In this document: positions 31,263 through 40,560 of the stretch, in pieces | Layout: every line of letters starts with the position of its first letter | How positions within the stretch are numbered: position 1 is the first letter of the stretch | Assembly (NCBI RefSeq): GCF_000328475.2 | Contig: NC_026490.1 | Coordinates: 310,001 to 374,000, forward strand | Direction: 5' to 3' | DNA from: Mycosarcoma maydis | Taxonomy: Eukaryota; Basidiomycota; Ustilaginomycetes; Ustilaginales | Length of the DNA stretch: 64,000 nt | Notes under the pieces: model-generated | The model's input: only the letters and a program-made list of their open reading frames with translations | What the model was told of the DNA's origin: nothing | The model's database searches: none | Translations under genes and position numbers: made by a program

Positions 31263-32600
31263 ATGTCGGATACTGGGCCGCCATCGAATGGGCTGGTGGA
31301 TGCTTCGCAAGTAGCGTCGCAAGCAGCATCGGTTCGAGGTCAGGATCCACATTACATTGAGGCGCTAGCGTCGCTGGCGGCGATAGGGTCGACATTGTTG
31401 ACCAACGAGCTTCCAACCACCGATCCACTATCGACGTTGATTCAAAAACATCTGCCGCCGCACATGCGACCTTTACGAGACCTATCCGGAGACTGGCACA
31501 CTCGCTCTTTCACATCAGATAACCAGCCCGCACATATCGAAACGCATGCTTCCACCGACATTACACCACACACTGTACGACAGGCAGCAGCATCTAGCGC
31601 ATGGCGTAAAATTGCTCGGCTTGCACGCACACACATCCAGAAATACGCGCATCACGATCAATCAGACCAGCTGGACACGCTTCAAGACGAGACGAGTGTA
31701 CAAGACGTGCTCGAATGGTGGAGCGTAAGACTGTACTCATTGGCGCGGCTCAAGTTGTATTCGATCCTCAGCACCGAATTGAATGGCGTGTGGCAAGTGA
31801 TAGAAACAACAGCGGTGGAGCGAGGCAAGATGCTGGTAGATACCGACATGGTGCCGTTCACGATGAGGGTGTTGAAGGCAACCGAAGCAAAGTACAGAGG
31901 CGATGTGCGGTCTAGTGTGGAAGCGTATGTGGAGCTGATTCGGCTCTGCAAGCGCCGAATGCGAGAGCTTGAAAGCGAGCAGCCAAAGATATGGAAAGAG
32001 CGGGCAATTCAAGTGGGACTCATGCTAGCGTTCACGCTGGCGGAAACGAAAGACTATGCTGGAGCGATCCAACTCGTTGTACCGCTCGTCGAGTCGGCAC
32101 TGGAATCGAAAAGCGATCCGCAAGACGCCATGCAGAGCATCCACCTTGTCGTCGTCGCTTCGCGAATTTGGATTCAAGCAGGCCATCTTTCGAGTGCCAT
32201 GAGCCTGCTCGACCGAGCCCAACTCCTCCTCGCTTCTCCTCCGCCTGCGTATATACAACATCAACTCGCACACTCGCGTGCGCTCATCCACGCCATCTCG
32301 GGCGACTTTTCCAGCGCCTCTTTCGTTTCCGCCTCAACATTGACGCAACAGCTCAATTCAGCCATCAGTTGCTTCTACTCGGCTCACCTGGACGACGCCA
32401 TCTCGCGCCTACAAAGCGTGCTTGCAGCCGAACCCGCTTCGGTGGCAAGCGCCGATGCGGTGATTTTCAACCTGGCAACACTCTACGAACTCGCAAAGCG
32501 AGGAGACGCAGAGGTGCTCGAGAGTAAGACGCAGCTCCTGGCTACCGTGGCCAGCTGGGCGGGTGAACCAGGTGTCAGTAGCTCGGCCTTCAAATTGTGA
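31263..32600 (+). CDS. TRAPPC12 (TTC15)-like TRAPP subunit
   Basis: Tetratricopeptide protein resembling metazoan TRAPPC12, a TRAPP tethering-complex subunit in ER-Golgi and autophagy traffic. 445 residues, single exon. The middle contains WWSVRLYSLARLKLYSILST, similar to the conserved region of TRAPPC12. Helical TPR-like repeats follow (VEAYVELIRLCKRRM; AIQVGLMLAFTLAETKDYAG; LSSAMSLLDRAQLLLAS). The end is diagnostic: LNSAISCFYSAHLDDAISRL, VIFNLATLYELAKRGDAEV, and a C-terminus SSSAFKL comparable with the human QCLKL end. The N-terminal 60 residues are less conserved. It converges on the AP-2 sigma gene with 112 bases between stop codons. The assignment rests on recalled similarity. Confidence 0.78.
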   Translation: MSDTGPPSNGLVDASQVASQAASVRGQDPHYIEALASLAAIGSTLLTNELPTTDPLSTLIQKHLPPHMRPLRDLSGDWHTRSFTSDNQPAHIETHASTDITPHTVRQAAASSAWRKIARLARTHIQKYAHHDQSDQLDTLQDETSVQDVLEWWSVRLYSLARLKLYSILSTELNGVWQVIETTAVERGKMLVDTDMVPFTMRVLKATEAKYRGDVRSSVEAYVELIRLCKRRMRELESEQPKIWKERAIQVGLMLAFTLAETKDYAGAIQLVVPLVESALESKSDPQDAMQSIHLVVVASRIWIQAGHLSSAMSLLDRAQLLLASPPPAYIQHQLAHSRALIHAISGDFSSASFVSASTLTQQLNSAISCFYSAHLDDAISRLQSVLAAEPASVASADAVIFNLATLYELAKRGDAEVLESKTQLLATVASWAGEPGVSSSAFKL

Positions 32601-32712
32601 TCATACCAAGGGCACCTGCTGTGCGGGTGGTGATTACAACGACGGTACAAATACATGGGCTGTGCAAATGGCAAAACAAGGCGATAGACTGATATGAGAG
32701 CGGGTGCAGATG

Positions 32713-33409
32713 TCAATCGAGCTTTTCCACTGTGTGATGCGATGCGAAAGAAAAGAGGAAGCATCAGACACTCGATCAGCTAAAGTAAGCAGCAGAGAAG
32801 AGAAGCAGAGACTTACGCTGATCCAGGCGCGCGAGCACGACGTGTTTCGAGGTCTCCTCGATCTCGCCTGCAAGAAAGACTTCGTCGAGGATGGCGTAGA
32901 CCTTGTAAAAGTTGAACACTAGATCGAGCTCGCAGACGTTGCCGAAGAAGGCGTCTGCCGAAGCGCAAGCAGATGAGTGCGCAAGTGTCAGCAGACGTGG
33001 CGAGGTGAGAGAAGAAGCGATGGTAAGCGATGGGTAGGGATGGAATGGGAATGACATACCTAGTACCTCTACAAAGAGGTGGATCGCCTCTAGATACGCC
33101 AGTTCGTTGTCATTTGCGTCGACACAGACGCAGAAGAAGAGGCCCGCATAACGTCGATACACGAGCTTGTAGTTGCGAAACTGTGTACGGTTGGCGTGCT
33201 CATCAGTATCGTGCGCTACCAACACGATGCACGATGCAGCCGAGCAGACTCACCTCAACAAAGTTGCTCTGATACTTTTGGTCCCTGGGTGCGATCAGTC
33301 GATGAACTTCGCCGCGTAGTCGGATCTTCTCTTGGTCGTCGTAGGGAACGTAGAATTTCGAAAGCCGCGTCTTGCCCTGCCGGTTTTGCACGAGGATGAA
33401 ACGGATCAT
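32713..33409 (-). CDS. APS2: AP-2 clathrin adaptor sigma subunit
   Basis: Small subunit of the AP-2 endocytic adaptor. Rebuilt as complement(join(32713..32729,32817..32954,33060..33180,33254..33409)), 143 residues, close to the usual length for AP-2 sigma. Exon 1 starts [20 protein letters not shown] and ends NFVE. Exon 2 is [20 protein letters not shown] and onward to FVEVL. Exon 3 is [20 protein letters not shown] to VLARLDQ. All donors are GT (GTGAGT, GTATGT, GTAAGT) and all acceptors AG, and the phases agree. The last exon has only 17 bases and gives the family-typical end LEKLD. Reading through the last intron instead gives an unrelated tail, so the microexon is preferred. Confidence 0.88.
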
Positions 33410-34102
33410 GGTGAGGTGTGAGGCTGTCAGCTTGCGGATGTGGAGTGCTGGCCAATGCAGGTGGCGTGGATGGCGTGATGATTCCCAAGTCTCGCAACGT
33501 GCAACCGACGACGAGCAGAGCACAAAGGGACGGAAGCTAGCTGCTAACCCTAACAGCATTCGAGATCCAGTCACGAGTTACCACGCTAAGGACCCTGAAT
33601 CGTGAATCGGGAATCGGGAATTGTGAATCGTGAATCGTGAATCACTCGAATCCTTAACTGTGGAATTCGTGGTTGTGAATCATGAATCGTGAATCACGAA
33701 TTGGACGTCGAATGTGTCCGTGCATGGTGTCAGTCGGCCGAGAAGCAGCGCACTGGCGCATTCTGTGACATGGAGAAGAAACGCCAAAACGCGTGTGATG
33801 AGGTGGAGCTTGAACCATGAGCATTCGTGATTCACGATTGAGCCTCAGAAATACACAATCACGAATGTGATTCACCTGCCAACTCAACGCTGTCAGTCCT
33901 CCCCCACCTTGCAACAACTCCTACACCTACACCTACCTCGTTCGGCGCCTGCCTTGCTCTGATCGACCTGCTACTCGAAAGCACATCATCAAATCAGTCT
34001 TTGACGCTTCAGTTTCGAGTTTGTTTAAACATCGAGTGGTTTGCACCTTTACAGCGCTGGTTCGCTCACACACACACACACACACACACACCGTTGCGCA
34101 CG
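33410..34102. other. divergent promoter region, APS2 / SEC72
   Basis: 693 bases. A mixed heptamer array (AATCGTG/AATCGGG) at about 33597-33645, more copies at 33675-33705 and 33825-33870, and a CA repeat adjoining SEC72. Confidence 0.55.
34067..34091. repeat. (CA)12 microsatellite upstream of SEC72
   Basis: Uninterrupted CA run ending 12 bases before the SEC72 start codon, hence in its 5' leader or core promoter. Confidence 0.93.
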
Positions 34103-34744
34103 ATGAACGCACCTCCACCTCAACAAGGTCCACCAGCGCCCACTGCCGAACAGCTCGCCATCACTGATGCAGAGTTCCAACAAGTGCCGCTCGCGCTCGA
34201 TCCTGAATCGCACACGCTGCACACGCCCGTCCCGGAGCTGGACTTGACCGTACTCAACGCGCTCATCCGGTCGCTGCAAGGGCTCCCACCCAACGTCGCG
34301 TTTCCTCCTCCTCCCAACGCTATTGCGCCGCAACGAAGCATGGCCATCAATCAGGCCAAGGAACAGGGCAACGCGGCGTATCGAAACAGGGATTGGGCGG
34401 AAGCCGTCAAGATGTACACGCTCGCCATCGACGTGGCTGCCTCGCGGCCGCTGTGGGAGGCCAACCAGGTCGCACGTGACGAGCTGAGCCTCTGTCTCGC
34501 CAACCGATCAGCAGCATTCGCCAGCTGCGAGGATTGGATCGGCGCCCTCTGCGATGCCGAGGCAGTGACCCAGTTGAAGAAACCCTGGGCAAAGGGTCAT
34601 TATCGAAAGGGAAAAGCGCTCCTAGGTTTAAAGAGGTGGAAGGAGGCAAGAGACGCTTTCGAGTTGGGTCTGCAGTTCGATCCCGACAACGCCGATCTCA
34701 AAACCGCCCTGAATGAGCTGCCGAGGGACAAGAACCAGCTTTGA
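34103..34744 (+). CDS. SEC72: SEC72-like translocon TPR protein
   Basis: Sec72 is a cytosolic-face TPR subunit of the Sec62/63 complex for post-translational import into the ER. 213 residues, single exon, from the ATG at 34103 (MNAPPPQQGPPAP). The N-terminal part contains LDPESHTLHTPVPELDLTVL and SLQGLPPNVAFPPPPNAI, a conserved fungal Sec72 block. From about residue 87 there are three TPR-like units: AINQAKEQGNAAYRNRDWAE, then LANRSAAFASCEDWIGALCD, then GHYRKGKALLGLKRWKEARD, and the final DPDNADLKTALNEL. No membrane segment is present, as expected for this subunit. Confidence 0.87.
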   Translation: MNAPPPQQGPPAPTAEQLAITDAEFQQVPLALDPESHTLHTPVPELDLTVLNALIRSLQGLPPNVAFPPPPNAIAPQRSMAINQAKEQGNAAYRNRDWAEAVKMYTLAIDVAASRPLWEANQVARDELSLCLANRSAAFASCEDWIGALCDAEAVTQLKKPWAKGHYRKGKALLGLKRWKEARDAFELGLQFDPDNADLKTALNELPRDKNQL

Positions 34745-35248
34745 TGCCAGCCAAGTTTCGCAGATCCTGATCCTGATCCTGATCCTGATCCGAATCCATG
34801 TACTTTTATCACTCACCTTGCCAACACAGCATCAATCACGAATCACCATTCGTGAATACACATCGGCCTCGTTGCTCACGCACTGACCTCGATTCAACAC
34901 CAGCAACCACCCAAGTGAAGCGAGACGCTTGCGCTTCTTGCCCCACCTTGAAGCTGTAGCCAAAAGACACGCCGCAGAGTCGCTAGAAATTCCATGTGTT
35001 TGAGCCTGTCTAGCGCCAGCGTGTTTTCAACAGACTCTCCCCCTCGCTCCTTGAGCCAAACGCTCAGCGCTCTCCAAGAGCTTGCGTCCAAGGTCGAACA
35101 CTCTCTGCCACTCAACTCAATTTGGACACTAGCACGACAACAGGGTCTGGCGTCTCGCTTCGGAAATCAAACGTTGAATCTGCTTCTTCCTTACAGACGA
35201 GCGATGCAGTAAGCTCGAGGCTCTTGTAAGCAAACGGCTGGCCAACGT
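34745..35248. other. convergent spacer, SEC72 / complex I subunit
   Basis: 504 bases with the GATCCT hexamer array and no convincing gene. A 72-codon + strand frame at 34994-35212 is not supported by any recognised sequence. Confidence 0.5.
34763..34791. repeat. (GATCCT)4.8 hexamer array
   Basis: Perfect 6-base tandem units starting 19 bases after the SEC72 stop codon. Confidence 0.92.
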
Positions 35249-36016
35249 CTAGGACGACTCCTGCGAGTTGTTGCCGTGGTATGGGTGGTCGACCAGATTG
35301 AACCAAGGAAGTGTGCCTGTGCAAGCAAGCGAACCAACGAGCAACGCGAAAAGCTGCGGTCAGCAAACAGTCGACGAGCTGGTTTGGTCGCCACTGATGA
35401 GCTTGTGGGCCATGTCAACTTACTGAATTTCAACTGCGAAAAGGCGCTGTTCCTGTGCGCGACACCCTGCAGATATGGCGTCAAGTCGCTCTTGCTAGGA
35501 TCCGTGCCGGGAGGCTTGACGCCTGCGTCGATAGCGGCCTGGTGCGCTTGCTGCTCGATTTCGTTTTCCCTCCAACCCCAGAATCGGAACGAGCTCCTCT
35601 GGTATGCAAACAGGAATCCACCGCACAGTCCCAAAAACGTCGATAGACGCAGCGCGCTGCCCAGCCCGCGTTTGGGTCGTGTTGGATCAAACATCTCCAT
35701 CATGTAGATGGCCGACGGAAACGCAGCCGTCGCTCCCGCCATCGCAGCATAGTCTGAGGTGCGGAAGCTGCGAACCACGCGCGAAAAGTGCGGATCCGCG
35801 TCAATCACAGGGTATGGCGTGTCGAGTTGCTTGATGGCTATTGGTCACGTACACCAACATTGACAGAGGGTCAAGCCATCGCCGTTGTCGATTCCAGCAA
35901 GACGTGGTGAGCAGCTGTCGGTCAGTAACACGTTCCAACTAGATTGCCTTGGCAATCTCCTCGCAACAACACCGAGTCGTCGGCACTGATGCTAGTCGGA
36001 TGATATACTCACGCAT
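35249..36016 (-). CDS. complex I 20.9 kDa-type accessory subunit
   Basis: Resembles the fungal NADH-ubiquinone oxidoreductase 20.9 kDa subunit (NUXM-type), a small inner-membrane accessory subunit of complex I. Rebuilt as complement(join(35249..35316,35424..35837,36013..36016)), 161 residues. The first coding exon is only ATGC, followed by a GTGAGT donor. After a 175-base intron the frame gives MPIKQLDTPYPVIDADPHFS, matching the family start (TPYPxIDxDPHF). The middle exon includes VVRSFRTSDYAAMAGATAAF and a second hydrophobic segment LSTFLGLCGGFLFAYQRS, so about two membrane spans. The last exon restores FSTLPWFNLVDHPYHG, the conserved family end. Without splicing the last intron the tail is unrelated. 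Confidence 0.83.
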
Positions 36017-36604
36017 CTTGTCGGTTTGTGTGAGGTAGGTGAACGACCGGAGAAGCGATGCTGGGTGTGTTGATCGATGACAGTCCTGAATGAGCGAGCA
36101 GGCTCGAAAGATAGACCAAAGTTAGCCAGCTGCTAGCCCCAAGTCAGCCGTGGTCGACCAACCCATTCGTGATTTGCAATTCACGATTCATGAAACAGTG
36201 TGAGTTGTCGCACGGAATTCTGTATTCACCAATTTCGTGTTTGCTTCTGCGATCCATCCCTTTTCATCAGCTCATGCTTAGTAAGCTTTGTTGCGTTCGG
36301 ATGAATTGGATGATTCAGCATTCACGATTCACGATTCACGATTCACGATTCCCGATTCCCGATTCCCGATTCACGATATTCGTGAAATTTTAAAACATTC
36401 ATTTTCGTGATGTGGGCGAAAAATGTCAAGTGGAGTAAGAGTTGTGAGTGGTGAGGGAGCCTTGTTTGTTCAAGAAGAAACTTACACTTGGCTCGACCCT
36501 TGGTGCTTGATGCTTGGTGCTTGAATCAAATTGGACACCCTCCCTCCACGACACCCTCCCGGCTCACCACTCGACAGCTTACCGCAGCTGCTAGACTCGA
36601 AACC
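36017..36604. other. divergent promoter region, complex I subunit / mitochondrial fusion gene
   Basis: 588 bases dominated by the heptamer array at 36320-36375. Both genes encode mitochondrial proteins, so shared regulation is possible but not shown. Confidence 0.55.
36320..36375. repeat. heptamer array, ATTCACG/ATTCCCG x 8
   Basis: Eight consecutive 7-base units: four ATTCACG, three ATTCCCG, then one ATTCACG. The internal block of a variant unit suggests local copying within the array. Confidence 0.93.
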
Positions 36605-39600
36605 ATGCTCGCACGAGCTTCAAGAGGCTCCTTCGTACGCGCCTCGAACAGCGTGGCAGCGTCCACCTCACACTGGCTCGGAAACGCACGACGCGGCAAC
36701 GCTCCAGCAACATGTCAGGTGGGATCGTGCCCGCGTCTGCTCAGCTCGTCATCGTCAACAGCTTTACCGCGCCAGCTCCCGCGCCGCTCGATCCAGCATG
36801 ATGAGCATCAAGATGACACCTTCAGAACGACGCCGACGCCTTATACCAGCAACAACGTCAGCGATGAGCTCAGCGGAACCGATCCTTCCATTCCGTGGTT
36901 TCTTCAGACAGAGACAATAGATCTGCCTCGCTCGTCAGATGCTCAGTCCGAGATGCCTTTGGCGACACAATCAGAAGCATCTGCACCCGCAAATACCTTC
37001 TCCTACATCCCACTCGCTCCCAAAGTTACCGAGCCCAACGCTATCGCCGAGCTCAAGTCGCATCTGCTCACTGGTCCCTCTGCCAACCTGATAGCTCGGC
37101 CTAGCGAACAGGACGACCAGCTCACACCTATCACGCTCATTCACCCTGCGTCTCTCTCCAAGGACCTTAGTTCTGACGCATATGGAATCAATGATTGGAT
37201 CGTCGTGGTCCAAGTCAAGAGCAGCGCTGCAGGTAGTGTGCGCAGAGTAGCTCTCGACCTCGGTCAATTCCTCAAGCACCAGCGACCGCCAGCAATGGAA
37301 AATGGGCTTGATCTGGATGACTTTTTGGGTCCAGGTCCATCGACTCCACGATACACAAAACCCAGCGTGCCAAAATCAAGCACACCTGCTGCTACGCCGC
37401 GACCGAAAGGCATGTCAAGGATCGAACACGAGCTCGGAAAGAGTCTCCCCGACTGGGCTGTCCACCGTATTGCGCTCCAAAGGAAATTTCCCGACGGCTG
37501 GAGACCGCCAAAGATTCTGTCGCGAGAAGCACAGGAAGGTATCCGTCTGCTGCATTCCTCGGACCCGGAGCAGTTTGATGTAGTAGAGCTCAGTAATCGC
37601 TTCCGCGTCTCTACCGAAAGCATCCGCCGCATCCTGCGCTCCGGCAAATGGGCCGTCTCTGGACAAGTGAGAAGCAGGCAAGATCGGCGTGCTGCCGAAA
37701 GAGCTTCCGAGCGTGAGTCGTCCGAACTCGCCGAGATTCGGCGTCTGCAGGAAGAGCACAGCGAGCTCGTGCAGGACGGTGAATCACCCACCATCGAGCA
37801 GGATGATCTGTTAGACAATCTGCTTGAAGAGGAGGATACCACACCCGGTATTCAACCCGTGCGATACGAGGGTCTTGTCATGTCCGCCTCAGACGCTTCT
37901 GCTCTCGGCGTGACGAGCAAGAGCAAGACAGGCGGCAACAAGGGCGATGGCAATTGGTGCCTTGTCGATGCCGATTGGTGCATGGTCCACGTCATGACCG
38001 AGCAGGCTCGATTCAACTACGACATTGAAGGCATCTGGCGAGAGCTCGAGGTGGGCACTACGATCCAGCGCAAGCCCTGGGAACAGGAGGGTGCATTTGG
38101 CAGTGCATCGTCTGTCGCTGCGACTAAACCGTCTAGACCGAGAACCAAGCGCGACGTGTTTGGAGAGAAACTCGACAATCGCAAGCGCGACAAGAATGCT
38201 GCGGCGAAATTCGGGAGCTCAAGCAGAGGCTTTTCGAGTTGCGCCAAAGCCAGCGTCCAAGTGGGCGCTCGGTCTTGGTCGGATACTGTGGTACCAGAAA
38301 GTCTCGGGCAGTTGCTCTCGCGCGTGCAGCGTACTTTTGAATCGGGCTCTACAGACCCTGTCGGCGTCGATGTCAAGGGTTGGCTTCGTTCGACGCGCAA
38401 ACAGAAGTCTATCACGTTTCTCGAACTATCCGATGGATCTCTGAGCGGCTCGCGCTCGCTCCAGGCCGTGGTGCGCAGCTCCAAGGATTCGCCTACCTCC
38501 GACATGGATCGACTAGCCGGTCTCACCGTTGGCACTGCTCTTCGTCTTACCGGCCATCTTAGGCCGGGACGCGGTACGAAAATAGGTCAAGAAATCGAAC
38601 TCGACGCCTCTTCGGTCCAAGTGCTGTCCAACTGCGACCTCACCTACCCGCTTGCCGCGGTTCAGATGCAGCACAACAGCACTGCAATTGAACAAGGCGG
38701 CTACTCGGCCACGCTCGCCGAGCGTCGCAATCCACACCTGCTCGGTCGGCTACCTCGCTATGCAGCCGTGGCACGCACGCGGTCGCGACTGGAACACGCC
38801 ATGGGCGAGTTTCTGGCCAGTCACGATTTCGTCAAGGTCGCATGTCCCGTGCTCACCAGCAGCGACTGCGAAGGTGCAGGAGAGGTATTTCAGGTCGTCG
38901 CGGATAGTGATGCACGCTCAAAACACGACCCGGCTGCGTTCTGGTCCGGGTCTCACGCATACTTGAGCGTGTCATCGCAGCTGCATCTCGAAGCGGCTGG
39001 GTTGGGGTTGGGAAGGGTGTGGACTTGTAACCCGGCTTTTAGGGCTGAGGGCAGCGCAACCAATCGACACTTGGCCGAGTTTTGGATGTTGGAAGCCGAG
39101 ATGTATTTCACTGATCTCGCCGGCATTTTGCATGTCACAGAGCAAATGATCAAGGCGGGTATCACGGCGGCTTTGGCTGGCACCCAAGATATGGAGTTGT
39201 TGGCAGATGAAGCGCATCTCTCGATGCTGGCTAGCGTTGCGACTGCGCAAGCGTGGAAGAGGATCACGTATCACGAAGCGCACCAGCTGCTCTCGCACGC
39301 ACCGGCGGGCACGTTCGAATGCGCGCCGCATGTCGATTCAGGTCTAGCGAGCGAACACGAACGCTACCTGGCAGCACACTTTGGACCGGTGTTCGTCACC
39401 CACTATCCGCTCTCGCAGAAAGCGTTCTACATGAAACGCTACTCGTCTTGTCCAACGCTGGTTGAGTGCTTCGACCTGCTCATCCCGTCGCTCGGCGAGT
39501 TAGTGGGCGGCTCGGTCCGCGAACATCGACGCTCTTCGTTGACCGAAAACCTGGCCGAGCTCGCATGTGGCGTCGCGATGAGCGACAAGCTGGCATGGTA

Positions 39601-39748
39601 CCTGGACGACTTGAAAAAGTTCGGTGGCGCCCTGGACCATGCTGGCTTCGGCATGGGCATAGAGAGGCTACTCGCGTGGGTCACAAATACAACCAGTGTC
39701 AAGGACGTAGTTCCGTTCCCTCGCGTCAAGGGCCGCATGCGTTTCTAG
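36605..39748 (+). CDS. RsfS-like / Rrg9-like / mitochondrial asparaginyl-tRNA synthetase fusion
   Basis: One frame of 1,047 residues without stop. Residues 1-70 are Arg/Ser/Ala-rich, a likely mitochondrial presequence. Residues about 144-228 (with INDWIVVVQVKSSAAGSVRR) resemble the first half of RsfS/Iojap, and about 448-482 (GNWCLVDADWCMVHVM, then FNYDIEGIW) match its second half. Between them, about 268-353, lies an Rrg9/neugrin-type segment (LQRKFPDGWRPPKILSREA, RVSTESIRRILRSGKW). From about 560 to the end is a class II AsnRS: OB-fold, LPRYAAVARTRSRLEHAMGE, motif 2 FRAEGSATNRHLAEFWMLEA, motif 3 GFGMGIERLLAWV. Its length equals a stand-alone mitochondrial AsnRS (Slm5). The AsnRS should charge mitochondrial tRNA-Asn; RsfS regulates large-subunit assembly in other systems. 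The ATG at 36605 was chosen over an upstream TTG. Confidence 0.85.
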   Translation: MLARASRGSFVRASNSVAASTSHWLGNARRGNAPATCQVGSCPRLLSSSSSTALPRQLPRRSIQHDEHQDDTFRTTPTPYTSNNVSDELSGTDPSIPWFLQTETIDLPRSSDAQSEMPLATQSEASAPANTFSYIPLAPKVTEPNAIAELKSHLLTGPSANLIARPSEQDDQLTPITLIHPASLSKDLSSDAYGINDWIVVVQVKSSAAGSVRRVALDLGQFLKHQRPPAMENGLDLDDFLGPGPSTPRYTKPSVPKSSTPAATPRPKGMSRIEHELGKSLPDWAVHRIALQRKFPDGWRPPKILSREAQEGIRLLHSSDPEQFDVVELSNRFRVSTESIRRILRSGKWAVSGQVRSRQDRRAAERASERESSELAEIRRLQEEHSELVQDGESPTIEQDDLLDNLLEEEDTTPGIQPVRYEGLVMSASDASALGVTSKSKTGGNKGDGNWCLVDADWCMVHVMTEQARFNYDIEGIWRELEVGTTIQRKPWEQEGAFGSASSVAATKPSRPRTKRDVFGEKLDNRKRDKNAAAKFGSSSRGFSSCAKASVQVGARSWSDTVVPESLGQLLSRVQRTFESGSTDPVGVDVKGWLRSTRKQKSITFLELSDGSLSGSRSLQAVVRSSKDSPTSDMDRLAGLTVGTALRLTGHLRPGRGTKIGQEIELDASSVQVLSNCDLTYPLAAVQMQHNSTAIEQGGYSATLAERRNPHLLGRLPRYAAVARTRSRLEHAMGEFLASHDFVKVACPVLTSSDCEGAGEVFQVVADSDARSKHDPAAFWSGSHAYLSVSSQLHLEAAGLGLGRVWTCNPAFRAEGSATNRHLAEFWMLEAEMYFTDLAGILHVTEQMIKAGITAALAGTQDMELLADEAHLSMLASVATAQAWKRITYHEAHQLLSHAPAGTFECAPHVDSGLASEHERYLAAHFGPVFVTHYPLSQKAFYMKRYSSCPTLVECFDLLIPSLGELVGGSVREHRRSSLTENLAELACGVAMSDKLAWYLDDLKKFGGALDHAGFGMGIERLLAWVTNTTSVKDVVPFPRVKGRMRF

Positions 39749-40463
39749 ATGAGTTGCACGCGAACCAAGCGCAATTCTCGTCATGCAATAACATCAGCTA
39801 TTTTCTCAGAACGCGAATCGACTTGCGATCAAATTGACAGGCGTTGCACTCACGACTGAACCCATCACGCATGTTGGTGAAGCGTGTGGTTGTGGATTGC
39901 GCTGTCGTGTGTCACGTGTGTGGCGCATGATGCTGTTTGGTCGAATGCATCTCACATGACGTCCGACTATTTGGGATTGACGCATACAAGGGAATGGTAC
40001 AAACTAGCACGCGTGCGTATCGAACCAGTGAACGCGCAGCACTGAGTGCAACCATGAACGTCAAAGCGACGGCAAGGATGCGTGGCAAACATCAACGTTA
40101 AGCGAGTCAAAATCTTCTTGATCCGCAGTCACGAGTGCCGGAGCAAGGCGAATCAGCTTAGAAAAGCACATCCTCGCCACTTTCATGGCATCAGGAGAGA
40201 TGCGCTGTGCAGCGACGCCGAGCGAGCGCCGCGTGCGCGTGTTTGGAATTCGCAGCCATGATTCGCCCTGCGTGCGTGATCGAATCGGCGAGATTGCGAT
40301 CTGGAGCAGCGCCCGGAGTGTCACGTCAAAACAGGCCGAGATTCTGAGTGAGTGTCTCACACGGTTGTCACTAAAGTGCGCCAAGTCCAGGCGACCCGTT
40401 CTGGAACCATGTCTACTTGCTGAGGGCTACCAACGCTACCTGATCTGGGAAGCTTGGAGGTCG

Positions 40464-40490
40464 GAGGATCGAGGATCGAGGATCGAGGAT
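40464..40490. repeat. (GAGGATC)3.9 heptamer array
   Basis: Perfect 7-base tandem units directly beside the 40499-40560 dispersed repeat. Confidence 0.9.
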
Positions 40491-40498
40491 GAATCGTG

Positions 40499-40560
40499 GG
40501 CGATGGATAGTTACGCTCAACTGGGAAGTTACGTGAAAACGTGCTGTGTTTGGCGGATTC
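40499..40560 (+). repeat. dispersed repeat related to the 20708-20794 foldback
   Basis: Shares GATGGATAGYTACGCTCAACT and a following GTGTTTSGGCRGATTCG block with 20775-20827. Spacing is similar but the rest has diverged. Confidence 0.5.

Noticed and set aside
32776..32816. Read-through tail of AP-2 sigma (ending FSAAYFS)
   Set aside because: A GTAAGT donor and the family-typical LEKLD microexon explain the end better.
34994..35212. 72-codon + strand open frame in the SEC72 / complex I spacer
   Set aside because: No recognised sequence, an equally long frame lies on the other strand, and it falls in the probable 3' UTR of the complex I subunit gene.
35191..35423. Unspliced C-terminal extension of the complex I subunit
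   Set aside because: Splicing 35317-35423 restores the family end PWFNLVDHPYHG, whereas the unspliced reading gives an unrelated Arg/Thr-rich tail.
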